The position numbers were made by a program, and so were the translations under genes. From Leptolinea sp. UBA5366 (GTDB lineage: Bacteria > Chloroflexota > Anaerolineae > Anaerolineales > Anaerolineaceae): a stretch of 11,080 nucleotides of DNA. Shown here one piece after another: positions 1 to 6,256 of the stretch (its first letter is position 1; every line of letters starts with the position of its first letter). The stretch is from assembly GCA_002407845.1 (NCBI GenBank), contig DHPK01000014.1, positions 1-11,080 of the forward strand. The letters are read 5' to 3'. The notes under the pieces were generated by a model, which was not told the DNA's origin, did not search any database, and worked only from the letters and a program-made list of their open reading frames with translations.

Positions 1-197
1 GAAATGTTGATCGTGATCCCGCGCGCTTTTTCTTCCGGCGCGTTATCAATCTGATCATATGCCTTGAAATCCGCTTCCCCTAACAACGCACAGTACTTCG
101 TGATCGCTGCGGTCAATGTCGTCTTCCCATGGTCAATGTGTCCCATGGTTCCCACATTTACGTGTGGCTTCGATCGGTCAAAATGTTGTTTTGCCAT
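1..197 (-). CDS. tuf: Elongation factor Tu, N-terminal part (partial)
   Basis: EF-Tu is the GTPase that carries aminoacyl-tRNA to the ribosomal A site. Only the first 65 codons are in the window; the gene continues past the left edge. The start is ATG at 195-197, preceded on the minus strand by AAGGAG (208-213) with 10 nt between it and the ATG. The protein begins MAKQHFDRSKPHVNVGTMGH, typical of EF-Tu. It then shows the G1/P-loop GHIDHGKT (residues 19-26; most bacteria have GHVDHGKT) and, near the cut edge, the conserved stretch IDNAPEEKARGITIN, which includes the G2/switch I threonine. The gene lies 22 bp downstream of fusA in the same direction, as expected for the last gene of a str operon. 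Identification is secure; whether a second tuf copy exists cannot be seen. Confidence 0.97.
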   Translation of the reverse strand, partial: MAKQHFDRSKPHVNVGTMGHIDHGKTTLTAAITKYCALLGEADFKAYDQIDNAPEEKARGITINI

Positions 198-219
198 AAA
201 ACAAATTCTCCTTAGAAAA

Positions 220-2292
220 CTATATGTTTAATATTTTTTGTGCAGTCGAATCCGAAACTGCCTGATAATGGTCATATTCCATCGCGAACACCCCGCGCCC
301 CTGTGTTGCGGAGCGTAAAACGGTTGCGTAGCCGAACATTTCTCCGAGCGGTACCATCGAATGGACGATCTGAGAATTTCCGCCGTGCATGTCTGTTCCG
401 CGGATTTCGCCGCGGCGGGTGCTGATCTGGCCTAAAACATCGCCCAGATATTCTTCCGGAATTGTGACTTCGACTTTCATGATCGGTTCAAGCAGAACCG
501 GATCAGCCTTTTCAAGACATTCCTTAAAACAGATGCTGCCTGCCAGTTTGAATGCCATTTCGCTGGAGTCCACCTCATGGAATGAGCCATCAAGCAGCGT
601 CACTTTGACGCCGGTGACTGGATAGCCGCCGAGTCCGCCGGACTCTGAAGCTTCCCGCACGCCCTTTTCCACTGCGGGAATATATTCCTTTGGAATCGCT
701 CCGCCGATGATCTTGTTTTCAAACTGAATTCCCAGGCTGGTGTCAATCGGTTCAACGCCGAACACCACATGAGCATACTGCCCATGACCGCCGGTCTGTT
801 TGGAATATTTATAGCTGTATTTTTCAACAGTTTTACGGATGGTTTCTTTGTAAGCCACCCGTTCTTTCCCAACATTTGCCCTAACTCTGAATTCACGTAG
901 CAGACGGTCGACGATAATGGCAAGGTGCAATTCGCCCATGCCTGAGATGATCGTCTGTCCGGTGTTTTCATCGGACCGAACCTGGAAGGTGGGGTCTTCT
1001 TCGGACAGCTTTTGGAGCGCCAGACCAATTTTTTCCTGATCGGCCAGCGTCTTCGGTTCAATTGCAATCGAAATGACCGGTTCGGGGAAGCTGATTGATT
1101 CAAGCACCAGCTGATGATTTTGTTCGCAGAGCGTGTCGCCGGTGAAAGATTCTTTCAGCCCGAGCACTGCTGCGATGTCCCCAGCATACACTTCGTCAAC
1201 ATCATCCCGCCGATCCGCATACATTCTGATCAGTCTGCCGATGCGTTCCTTCTTCCCTTTAACAGGATTCCAGAGCATCTGTCCCTGTCTGACTGTCCCG
1301 GAGTAAATCCGGAAATAAGCCAGCCGCCCGACATATGGATCGGTCACGATCTTGAAAACCAGTGCGCCGACATGAGCGTTATCATCCGCTTCGCAGAAGA
1401 TCTCTTTCGTGCCGTCGACGCTGAAGGCTTTGGTCGGGGGGATATCCAACGGGGACGGCAGCAGCTGGATGACAGCATCCAACAGCAGTTGAACCCCTTT
1501 GTTCTTTAAGGAAGAGCCGCAATAGCAAGGCGTACATTTTCCAGCAATCACTGCCCGCCGCAAACCGGCTAAAATCGTCTGATTGGTCAGAACGCTGCCT
1601 TCAAGAAATTCAATTGTCAGGTCATCGTCCAGCCCTGATATTTCTTCGACCAGTTTTTCGCGCGCCAGCGCGGCAATGTCAGCCATGTCAGCCGGGATAT
1701 CGCGCTCGATAACATCAATGCCGAGGTCGTCTTCCCAGTAAAAGGCTTTCTGGAGCAAAATATCAATCACGCCGGTAAAACTTGCTTCAGACCCGATCGG
1801 GATCTGCATCATGATTGGGTTTGCGCCCAATCTGGTGTGGATCGAATTGACCGAATCTTCATAGGATGCGCCGGTGCGGTCCATTTTATTGATGAAACAA
1901 ATTCGTGGAACGCTGTATTTATCCGCCTGCCGCCAGACAGTCTCGCTTTGGGGTTCAACCCCCTGCGTAGCGTCAAAAACAACTACGCCGCCGTCCAGAA
2001 CGCGCAGCGAACGCTGAACTTCTGCGGTAAAGTCGATATGTCCCGGGGTATCAATTAAATTGATGCGGAACCCCTTCCATTCTGCAGTAACCGCTGCTGA
2101 AACAATCGTAATACCTCTTTCACGTTCTTGTTCCATCCAGTCTGTCACAGTCGTACCTTCGTCGACAGAACCGACCCGGTAGGTTTTACCGGTATAAAAC
2201 AGGATCCGTTCGGTTGTCGTGGTCTTGCCCGCGTCAATGTGAGCGATGACACCGATATTACGATACTTCTCTAACGGAAACTCTCGAGTCAT
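220..2292 (-). CDS. fusA: Elongation factor G
   Basis: EF-G is the ribosomal translocase GTPase; it also acts with RRF in ribosome recycling. The 690-residue length fits the full five-domain protein. The G domain shows G1 AHIDAGKT (17-24), G2 RGIT (59-62), G3 DTPGH (81-85), G4 NKMD (135-138) and G5 GSSLKNKG (259-266). The domain IV region with TGGHGQYAHV and a normal C-terminal domain V (ending near DHYQAV) are present, so the gene looks intact. The ATG at 2290-2292 is preceded by a long, imperfect anti-16S match (AGAAAGCAGGTTGATC, complement of about 2296-2311). It lies 23 bp after rpsG and 22 bp before tuf and is presumably co-transcribed with both. The sequence is of the canonical EF-G type; a specialised paralog is unlikely given the operon position. 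Confidence 0.98.
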   Translation of the reverse strand: MTREFPLEKYRNIGVIAHIDAGKTTTTERILFYTGKTYRVGSVDEGTTVTDWMEQERERGITIVSAAVTAEWKGFRINLIDTPGHIDFTAEVQRSLRVLDGGVVVFDATQGVEPQSETVWRQADKYSVPRICFINKMDRTGASYEDSVNSIHTRLGANPIMMQIPIGSEASFTGVIDILLQKAFYWEDDLGIDVIERDIPADMADIAALAREKLVEEISGLDDDLTIEFLEGSVLTNQTILAGLRRAVIAGKCTPCYCGSSLKNKGVQLLLDAVIQLLPSPLDIPPTKAFSVDGTKEIFCEADDNAHVGALVFKIVTDPYVGRLAYFRIYSGTVRQGQMLWNPVKGKKERIGRLIRMYADRRDDVDEVYAGDIAAVLGLKESFTGDTLCEQNHQLVLESISFPEPVISIAIEPKTLADQEKIGLALQKLSEEDPTFQVRSDENTGQTIISGMGELHLAIIVDRLLREFRVRANVGKERVAYKETIRKTVEKYSYKYSKQTGGHGQYAHVVFGVEPIDTSLGIQFENKIIGGAIPKEYIPAVEKGVREASESGGLGGYPVTGVKVTLLDGSFHEVDSSEMAFKLAGSICFKECLEKADPVLLEPIMKVEVTIPEEYLGDVLGQISTRRGEIRGTDMHGGNSQIVHSMVPLGEMFGYATVLRSATQGRGVFAMEYDHYQAVSDSTAQKILNI

Positions 2293-2315
2293 AGATGATC
2301 AACCTGCTTTCTAAT

Positions 2316-2783
2316 TTAGACCCGGTAATGGGAGAAAGCGCGGTTTGCTTCAGCCATTTTGTGCGTCTCTTCGCGTTTGCGGATAGCTGACCCGGTATTA
2401 TTGAAGGCATCGAGCAGTTCACCAGCAAGGCACTCTTCGAATGACTTGCCTGTGCGCGAGCGGGATGCATCGATAATCCAGCGCATGGCTAAAGTTTGCC
2501 GACGGCTGACTGCGACTTCCATCGGAACCTGATAAGTTGCTCCACCAACGCGGCGCGGGCGGACTTCCATAACAGGACCGACATTGCGCAAAGCAGTTTC
2601 AAGAACCTCAAGACCATCCTTACCGGTCTTCTGGCTAAGAATATCCATGGCATTGTATACCATGCGGACTGCAGTGCTGCGCTTGCCGTTGTGCATAATT
2701 CGATTAATAAGATTGGTTACAACAAAGCTGTTATAACGAACGTCTGGGATAATTTCCCTTTTTTCTGGTTTAGTACGTCGCAT
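2316..2783 (-). CDS. rpsG: 30S ribosomal protein S7
   Basis: S7 is a primary 16S rRNA-binding protein that nucleates assembly of the 30S head and lines the E site. The 155-residue length is standard for bacteria. It starts MRRTKPEKREIIPD and carries the conserved NGKRSTA segment (about residues 32-38) and VRPRRVGGATYQVPMEV (about 74-90), and ends with AFSHYRV, the usual bacterial S7 tail. The start is ATG at 2781-2783 with a GGAGAG Shine-Dalgarno just upstream; the ribosome-binding region begins right at the rpsL stop codon. The 17-bp gap from rpsL is much shorter than in E. coli, where the rpsL-rpsG spacer carries the S7 autoregulatory site, so that mode of control is not visible here. Confidence 0.98.
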   Translation of the reverse strand: MRRTKPEKREIIPDVRYNSFVVTNLINRIMHNGKRSTAVRMVYNAMDILSQKTGKDGLEVLETALRNVGPVMEVRPRRVGGATYQVPMEVAVSRRQTLAMRWIIDASRSRTGKSFEECLAGELLDAFNNTGSAIRKREETHKMAEANRAFSHYRV

Positions 2784-2800
2784 TCAAACTCTCCATCACC

Positions 2801-3220
2801 TTATTTTTTGGCCCGTTTTACGCCATATTTTGAACGGCTCTGACCACGTTTCGCGACACCGGTTGAGTCCAAGGTACCGCGGACGATATGGTAACGAACG
2901 CCTGGCAGATCACGAACACGACCGCCCCGAACCAGCACAACGCTGTGTTCCTGAAGCGAATGGCCTTCTCCGGGGATATAGGCAGTCACTTCGAAACCAT
3001 TGGATAAACGAACACGGGCGATCTTCCGCAAAGCCGAATTCGGCTTCTTCGGGGTTGTGGCACGCACATTGGTGCAAACTCCCCGTTTCTGCGGAGCGCC
3101 TTCAGCTACACGAGTTCGGCGTTGGTCGCTTGAGTTGTACGTATACATCAGCGCCGGAGCCTTACTCTTCACTGATCGAGTCTTTCGACCCTTTCTGATC
3201 AACTGATTGATTGTTGGCAC
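2801..3220 (-). CDS. rpsL: 30S ribosomal protein S12 (GTG start, Arg at the E. coli Lys88 position)
   Basis: S12 sits at the decoding centre and controls accuracy; it is the classical streptomycin-resistance protein. The 139 residues correspond to the long form, as in Bacillus, with about 15 extra residues between PAL (22-24) and PQKRGVC (43-49) compared with E. coli. Conserved blocks include TTPKKPNSALRK (55-66), GEGHSLQEHS (84-93) and RSKYGVKR (129-136). The start codon is GTG (3218-3220, complement of cac), supported by a perfect AGGAGG 9 nt upstream and by the conserved MPTINQL start. In the loop RGGRVRDLPGVRYH the residue equivalent to E. coli Lys88 is Arg103 (codon CGT, 2912-2914), while the Lys43 equivalent (Lys58) is unchanged. 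It is the first gene of the str operon. Confidence 0.98.
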   Translation of the reverse strand: MPTINQLIRKGRKTRSVKSKAPALMYTYNSSDQRRTRVAEGAPQKRGVCTNVRATTPKKPNSALRKIARVRLSNGFEVTAYIPGEGHSLQEHSVVLVRGGRVRDLPGVRYHIVRGTLDSTGVAKRGQSRSKYGVKRAKK

Positions 3221-3229
3221 TTCAAAAAG

Positions 3230-3235
3230 CCTCCT
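3230..3235 (-). promoter_or_regulatory. Shine-Dalgarno of rpsL fixing the GTG start
   Basis: The minus strand reads AGGAGG here, a perfect anti-16S match placed 9 nt before the GTG at 3218-3220. Together with the conserved S12 N-terminus it settles the start as GTG. Confidence 0.85.
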
Positions 3236-3265
3236 GAACTAAAAATTCCTTCGCATTTCCCCGCT

Positions 3266-3280
3266 GCGCCGTCTCGGCAC
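3266..3280 (-). other. Small GC-rich hairpin in the rpsL leader
   Basis: On the minus strand GTGCCG-AGA-CGGCGC can fold into a 6-bp stem (one G-U pair) with a 3-nt loop. It is not followed by a T run, so it is not an intrinsic terminator. It lies in the predicted 5' untranslated region of the str mRNA, about 30 nt upstream of the rpsL Shine-Dalgarno. Function is unknown, and a chance fold is possible at this length. Confidence 0.35.
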
Positions 3281-3310
3281 CTCAGAAAAATACACAACAC
3301 TAGATACACC

Positions 3311-3331
3311 ATCTGGATTTCGAACCCAGAT
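3311..3331 (-). other. T-arm-like hairpin at the 5' end of the str operon leader
   Basis: The minus strand reads ATCTGGGTTCGAAATCCAGAT. It forms a 9-bp stem (one G-U pair) or, read as a tRNA T arm, stem CTGGG/TCCAG enclosing the 7-nt loop TTCGAAA, which matches the TTCRA consensus. It begins only a few bases after the transcription start predicted from the extended -10 at 3342-3350. No complete tRNA can be folded around it, so it is annotated as an mRNA leader structure. It may stabilise the 5' end or bind a regulator; both roles are inference. Confidence 0.45.
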
Positions 3332-3341
3332 TAGCCTGAAG

Positions 3342-3350
3342 ATTATAACA
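3342..3350 (-). promoter_or_regulatory. Extended -10 promoter of the str operon
   Basis: The minus strand reads TGTTATAAT: a perfect TATAAT with the TGn extension. No good -35 hexamer is seen 16-18 bp upstream (the best is about TGCTGG), which an extended -10 can compensate. The predicted start is near 3335, giving a leader of about 115 nt before rpsL. The position and orientation fit the strongly expressed str operon. Confidence 0.6.
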
Positions 3351-3458
3351 CACTCGCCTTTTACCCAGCATATTTTTTGAGGGCTGTTAGAAAAGTGATG
3401 ACAGCTGCCCGCCGCTGGAAAAAAGGCTCGTTTTCGATAGTTATTCGTCATAAACCAA

Positions 3459-3479
3459 ATTGTCACTCCTGATTGTCAC
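3459..3479. repeat. Direct repeat ATTGTCAC x2, period 13
   Basis: The octamer ATTGTCAC occurs at 3459-3466 and again at 3472-3479, separated by TCCTG. It lies between the two divergent promoters, just upstream of the rightward -35 element. Such an arrangement could be a binding site for a regulator of either operon, but two copies of 8 bp are weak evidence. Confidence 0.3.
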
Positions 3480-3496
3480 AAAAAAAATTCCCTATC

Positions 3497-3525
3497 TTGA
3501 CAGGCATTTTTTTCATCGGTAACAT
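3497..3525 (+). promoter_or_regulatory. Sigma-70-type promoter upstream of livJ
   Basis: A perfect -35 TTGACA (3497-3502) is followed after exactly 17 bp by TAACAT (3520-3525), which matches four of six bases of TATAAT including the key first A and last T. The predicted start is near 3532, leaving a leader of about 160 nt before livJ. It is the best plus-strand promoter in the gap. Confidence 0.6.
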
Positions 3526-3604
3526 TCAGCCATTACTGATTGCGGGAATTGTCGTAAGTGCCCGTCCAAAACCAACCTTTGTCCTTAAGAACGGTGAGGT
3601 ATAA

Positions 3605-3694
3605 ATGAATAAATTTTCAGGATGCCGGAGTTTCCTGCAGATTTGCGCTATTTACTGGACAAACCGCAAATTTTTTTATAGGAGCGAACCATGA
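3605..3694 (+). CDS. Possible 29-residue leader peptide overlapping the livJ start
   Basis: A short frame starts at ATG 3605-3607 after the purine-rich GGTGAGG and encodes 29 residues (beginning MNKFSGCRSFLQ, ending YRSEP). Its TGA at 3692-3694 overlaps the livJ ATG at 3691-3693 as ATGA, the usual sign of translational coupling. It lies inside the predicted livJ leader. It is not a classical attenuator peptide: it has one Leu, two Ile and no Val, but four Phe and three Arg. No known family is recognised. It may equally be a chance open frame, since livJ has its own good ribosome-binding site (AGGAG) within the frame's last codons. Confidence 0.3.
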   Translation: MNKFSGCRSFLQICAIYWTNRKFFYRSEP

Positions 3695-4875
3695 AAAAAT
3701 CTATCTTTTTTGTCCTCTGTGTCTTGCTGCTCACCTCTGTCTTGACAGTGGGTGCCGCTGACATGTCGCGCTGTGATGCTGATGGGGGTTGCGCTGTTAT
3801 TGAACCCGGCAACACAATTAAAATTGGAATGGCCGGACCGATCACTGGCGAATATGCTATGTATGGTGCCGATATTTCTGACGCAATGAAAATTTCAATC
3901 GACGAACTTGCTCCCCTTGATGGATTCGAGTGGGAATTGCTCGCTGAAGACACGCTGGGTTCAGCCGAAGCCGCTGTCTCAGTTGCCAACAAATGGATCA
4001 CGGATGAATCGCTGGTAGCAGTTGCCGGAAACGTCCTGACTGGTGAATCGGCTGCTGTTATTCCGATTTTTGAAGGCGCTTCAATTCCGATGCTCTCCCC
4101 CTCCGCCACCGGCGCGAACCTGACCGAAGACAACGCTGTTTTCAACCGGGTTGTTTTCCAGGATGCCGCCCAGGGTAAATTCGCTGCTGAATTCATCGTC
4201 AACCAGCTTGGTCTGACAAAAGTTGCAGTTCTTCACGATGGTCTTGATTATGGAAAGGGCATCGCCGACGTCGTCCGCGATACGCTCATTTCTCTCGGCG
4301 TCGAACCAGTTGCTTACGAAGCGCTGACTCCAGGTGAAGCGGACTACACTGCTGTCTTAACCGCGATTGCTTCAAAAAGCCCTGAGATCATCTATTACGG
4401 CGGTTACACTGCTGAGCTTTCAGTTGTAGCCAATCAGCTGAGCCAGGTCGGCATGGCTGGCGTCCCGGTCTTCAGTGATGACGGAGCCTTCGGTTCCGAG
4501 TTCATTGAAAAAGCCGGCGCAAACGCTGAAGGCTGCTATGGCACCTCATCCATCCCGGCAGATTCACCGGAAAAAATCGCCTTTGACCAAAAGTACGAAG
4601 AAGTTCTCGGCCGTGTTGCCGGATCAAAATCATCGTTCGCCTGGTTTGCTTATGATGTCATCAAAGCACTTAGCACCGTTATTTCCGAAACCGCGTTCCT
4701 TGGCGACGACGGCAATCTTTATGTCCCGCGGGCAGAGATGGTCAACAATGTCCGCAACCTTTCGGGGTTCCAGGGCATCACCGGTGAAATTACCTGTAAC
4801 GAAGTCGGTGAATGCAATGCCTCCGGCCCGACGTTCTACATTGTGACAGACGGCGCCTGGGTAGTCGCGAACTAA
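3691..4875 (+). CDS. livJ: Branched-chain-type amino-acid ABC transporter, substrate-binding protein
   Basis: This is the extracytoplasmic binding protein of a HAAT-type ABC importer (Peripla_BP_6 / LivJ-like type I fold), 394 residues. A signal peptide (MKK, then a hydrophobic run at about 5-20) ends at a likely signal peptidase I site near V20-G-A-A-D24; there is no lipobox cysteine. The mature part starts with the family segment IKIGMAGPITGEYAMYGADI (about 43-62). It contains SPSAT (136-140), where the family's ligand-contact Ser/Thr lie, and IIYYGGYTAE (233-242) in the second lobe. Two CX5C pairs (Cys28/34, Cys369/375) lie near the ends. The start has AGGAG at a good distance. An intrinsic terminator follows before the permease genes. 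The substrate (Leu/Ile/Val, another amino acid, or an amide) cannot be read from sequence alone. Confidence 0.9.
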   Translation: MKKSIFFVLCVLLLTSVLTVGAADMSRCDADGGCAVIEPGNTIKIGMAGPITGEYAMYGADISDAMKISIDELAPLDGFEWELLAEDTLGSAEAAVSVANKWITDESLVAVAGNVLTGESAAVIPIFEGASIPMLSPSATGANLTEDNAVFNRVVFQDAAQGKFAAEFIVNQLGLTKVAVLHDGLDYGKGIADVVRDTLISLGVEPVAYEALTPGEADYTAVLTAIASKSPEIIYYGGYTAELSVVANQLSQVGMAGVPVFSDDGAFGSEFIEKAGANAEGCYGTSSIPADSPEKIAFDQKYEEVLGRVAGSKSSFAWFAYDVIKALSTVISETAFLGDDGNLYVPRAEMVNNVRNLSGFQGITGEITCNEVGECNASGPTFYIVTDGAWVVAN

Positions 4876-4908
4876 GCGAAACCAGCCGTCCCACAGAAAT
4901 AGCAAAGC

Positions 4909-4946
4909 AAACGTCCTTCCGGAGAAAATCGGAAGGACGTTTTTTT
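4909..4946 (+). terminator. Intrinsic terminator after livJ
   Basis: ACGTCCTTCCG (4911-4921) pairs perfectly with CGGAAGGACGT (4930-4940) around an 8-nt loop. The stem is extended by A-T pairs and followed by a run of T. It would end most livJ transcripts before livH, giving more binding protein than permease through partial readthrough, or separating two transcription units. Confidence 0.9.
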
Positions 4947-5018
4947 ATCCCCAGGTCTCATCCCTCGGGTGAAACGGTAATGATTTTCAGTGTCTCGCAG
5001 AGAAGTGTTTCGTCGGAA

Positions 5019-5027
5019 TGTTAGAAT
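5019..5027 (+). promoter_or_regulatory. Possible extended -10 promoter for livHMGF
   Basis: TGTTAGAAT is a TGn-extended -10 with five of six TATAAT bases. No clear -35 lies at the right distance. It falls between the livJ terminator and livH and would let the permease/ATPase genes be transcribed separately, with a leader of about 115 nt. Confidence 0.35.
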
Positions 5028-5030
5028 GAA

Positions 5031-5058
5031 ACGCAATAGAAATCAGGACCACGCAATA
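5031..5058. repeat. Direct repeat ACGCAATA x2, period 20
   Basis: ACGCAATA occurs at 5031-5038 and 5051-5058, just downstream of the possible livH promoter. The 20-bp (about two helical turns) spacing is compatible with an operator, but chance cannot be excluded for 8-bp units. Confidence 0.2.
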
Positions 5059-5149
5059 AATCAAATCTCTGGCAAATATTTCAGGCGCTTACGAACAAAA
5101 AGCTCGACCCTGAAGCTAATGCCAAGAAGCATAACAAAGGAAAACCTGA

Positions 5150-6256
5150 ATGATGAACACAGTAAAAAACGGAACGCGGCCTATTCAAAAAAATCAGGTC
5201 AGGAGGATCAACTGGCTCCGCTGGATTGTCGGCATCAGCACCGGGCTTTTCCTTCTCTACCGCATCATTCTCATGGTCATCCGCCCGACCTACGGTCCTG
5301 TTTACTGGCTCGGCTTTCTGAACACCGGGCTGATCGTCGGCGGCATGTATTCGCTGATCGCGATCGGCTACACGCTGGTTTACGGCGTCATGTCCTTGAT
5401 CAACTTCGCCCACGGCGATATCATGATGCTGGGTTGTTTTGCCGGTTTCTTCACGTTCGAATTCCTGAATTATCTGCCCTCCGGCGATAGCAGTTTTCTG
5501 AATAATCATCCGATCCTGTCCATCTTGTTCGCATTTATAATGGGCACCGGCGTTTCGATGCTGAGCGGTTATTTCCTTGAGAAACTTGCTTACCGCCCGC
5601 TCAGAAATTCCAAAATCCGGCTGGCGCCATTGATCAGCGCGGTCGGCGCTTCCATCTTTCTTGAAACTTCTGCCCAGATTCTGTTCGGGGCAACTAAAAA
5701 GACTTACAAAAATCCTGATTTGCTGGCGCGCGGTTCTGGCTGGAACATCCAGATGGATGGTGGCATGATCGTCATCACCAAAACCGGTGTTTTCAGCCTG
5801 CTGATGGCAATCATTCTGATGATTGCGCTTTATCTGTTCGTTCAAAAAACAAAACTCGGGAAGTCAATCCGGGCAGTGTCTCAGGACAAGATGACCGCTC
5901 AGCTGATGGGGATCAATCTTGACCGCGTCACCAGCCAGACCTTTCTGATCAGCGGATTTTTAGCTGGCGCCTCCGGCGTGATGTGGGGGATCCATAATGG
6001 ATTGTTCAATCACTATGTCGGCTTCCTGCCGGGCATCAAAGCCTTCACTGCCGCGGTTCTTGGCGGTATCGGCAACATTCCCGGCGCAATGGTCGGCGGC
6101 ATGGTTCTCGGCATCGTCGAATCTGTCGGTCCAGCCTTCCTCGGCATCGACTTCCAGCTGAAAGACGTGATCGCGTTCGCAATCCTGATTCTGGTACTGA
6201 TTCTGAAACCGTCCGGATTATTCGGCAAATCTTCAGGCAGTGTGGAGAAAGTCTAA
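5150..6256 (+). CDS. livH: Branched-chain-type amino-acid ABC transporter permease, LivH family
   Basis: LivH is one of the two membrane subunits (BPD_transp_2 family) forming the channel of a HAAT importer in the cytoplasmic membrane. Family motifs are in order: NFAHGDIMMLG (85-95), the ATPase-contact segment RAVSQDKMTAQLMGI (241-255), AFTAAVLGGIGNIPGA (298-313) and the C-terminal KPSGLFG (353-359). At 368 residues it is longer than the usual 290-310. The extra length is a basic N-terminus followed by an additional hydrophobic segment (about 24-44) before the first family helix near 53-79. The start is ATG at 5150 (a second ATG follows at once) with AAAGGA upstream. The stop overlaps the livM start by 1 nt (TAATG), indicating coupled translation. 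Confidence 0.92.
   Translation: MMNTVKNGTRPIQKNQVRRINWLRWIVGISTGLFLLYRIILMVIRPTYGPVYWLGFLNTGLIVGGMYSLIAIGYTLVYGVMSLINFAHGDIMMLGCFAGFFTFEFLNYLPSGDSSFLNNHPILSILFAFIMGTGVSMLSGYFLEKLAYRPLRNSKIRLAPLISAVGASIFLETSAQILFGATKKTYKNPDLLARGSGWNIQMDGGMIVITKTGVFSLLMAIILMIALYLFVQKTKLGKSIRAVSQDKMTAQLMGINLDRVTSQTFLISGFLAGASGVMWGIHNGLFNHYVGFLPGIKAFTAAVLGGIGNIPGAMVGGMVLGIVESVGPAFLGIDFQLKDVIAFAILILVLILKPSGLFGKSSGSVEKV

Larger units (their letters stand above)
3221..3690. other. Divergent intergenic region between rpsL and livJ
   Basis: This 470-bp stretch separates the leftward str operon from the rightward importer operon. It holds the str promoter and leader hairpins, a short direct repeat near 3459-3479, the rightward TTGACA promoter near 3497 and a possible leader ORF at 3605-3694. 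A 75-codon minus-strand open frame (3239-3466) lies inside it but has the marks of chance. No tRNA, mobile element or longer gene is seen. Confidence 0.7.

Noticed and set aside
3290..3375. A tRNA gene on the minus strand suggested by the TTCGAAA T-loop
   Set aside because: No anticodon stem pairs at the required distance upstream, and no partner for the would-be acceptor strand ATGGTGT is found; only the T arm matches.
3239..3466. A 75-codon minus-strand open frame upstream of rpsL
   Set aside because: It overlaps the str promoter and leader hairpins, has no recognisable family features or good ribosome-binding site, and its composition looks like translated non-coding DNA.
4990..5490. A 166-codon plus-strand frame overlapping the livH start
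   Set aside because: From 5150 on it is a frame-shifted reading of livH; the part before it shows no conserved features. The livH frame carries the family motifs.
5081..5845. A 254-codon minus-strand frame antisense to livH
   Set aside because: It is rich in Asp, Gln, His and Arg, typical of an antisense shadow of a membrane-protein gene, and has no supporting start context.
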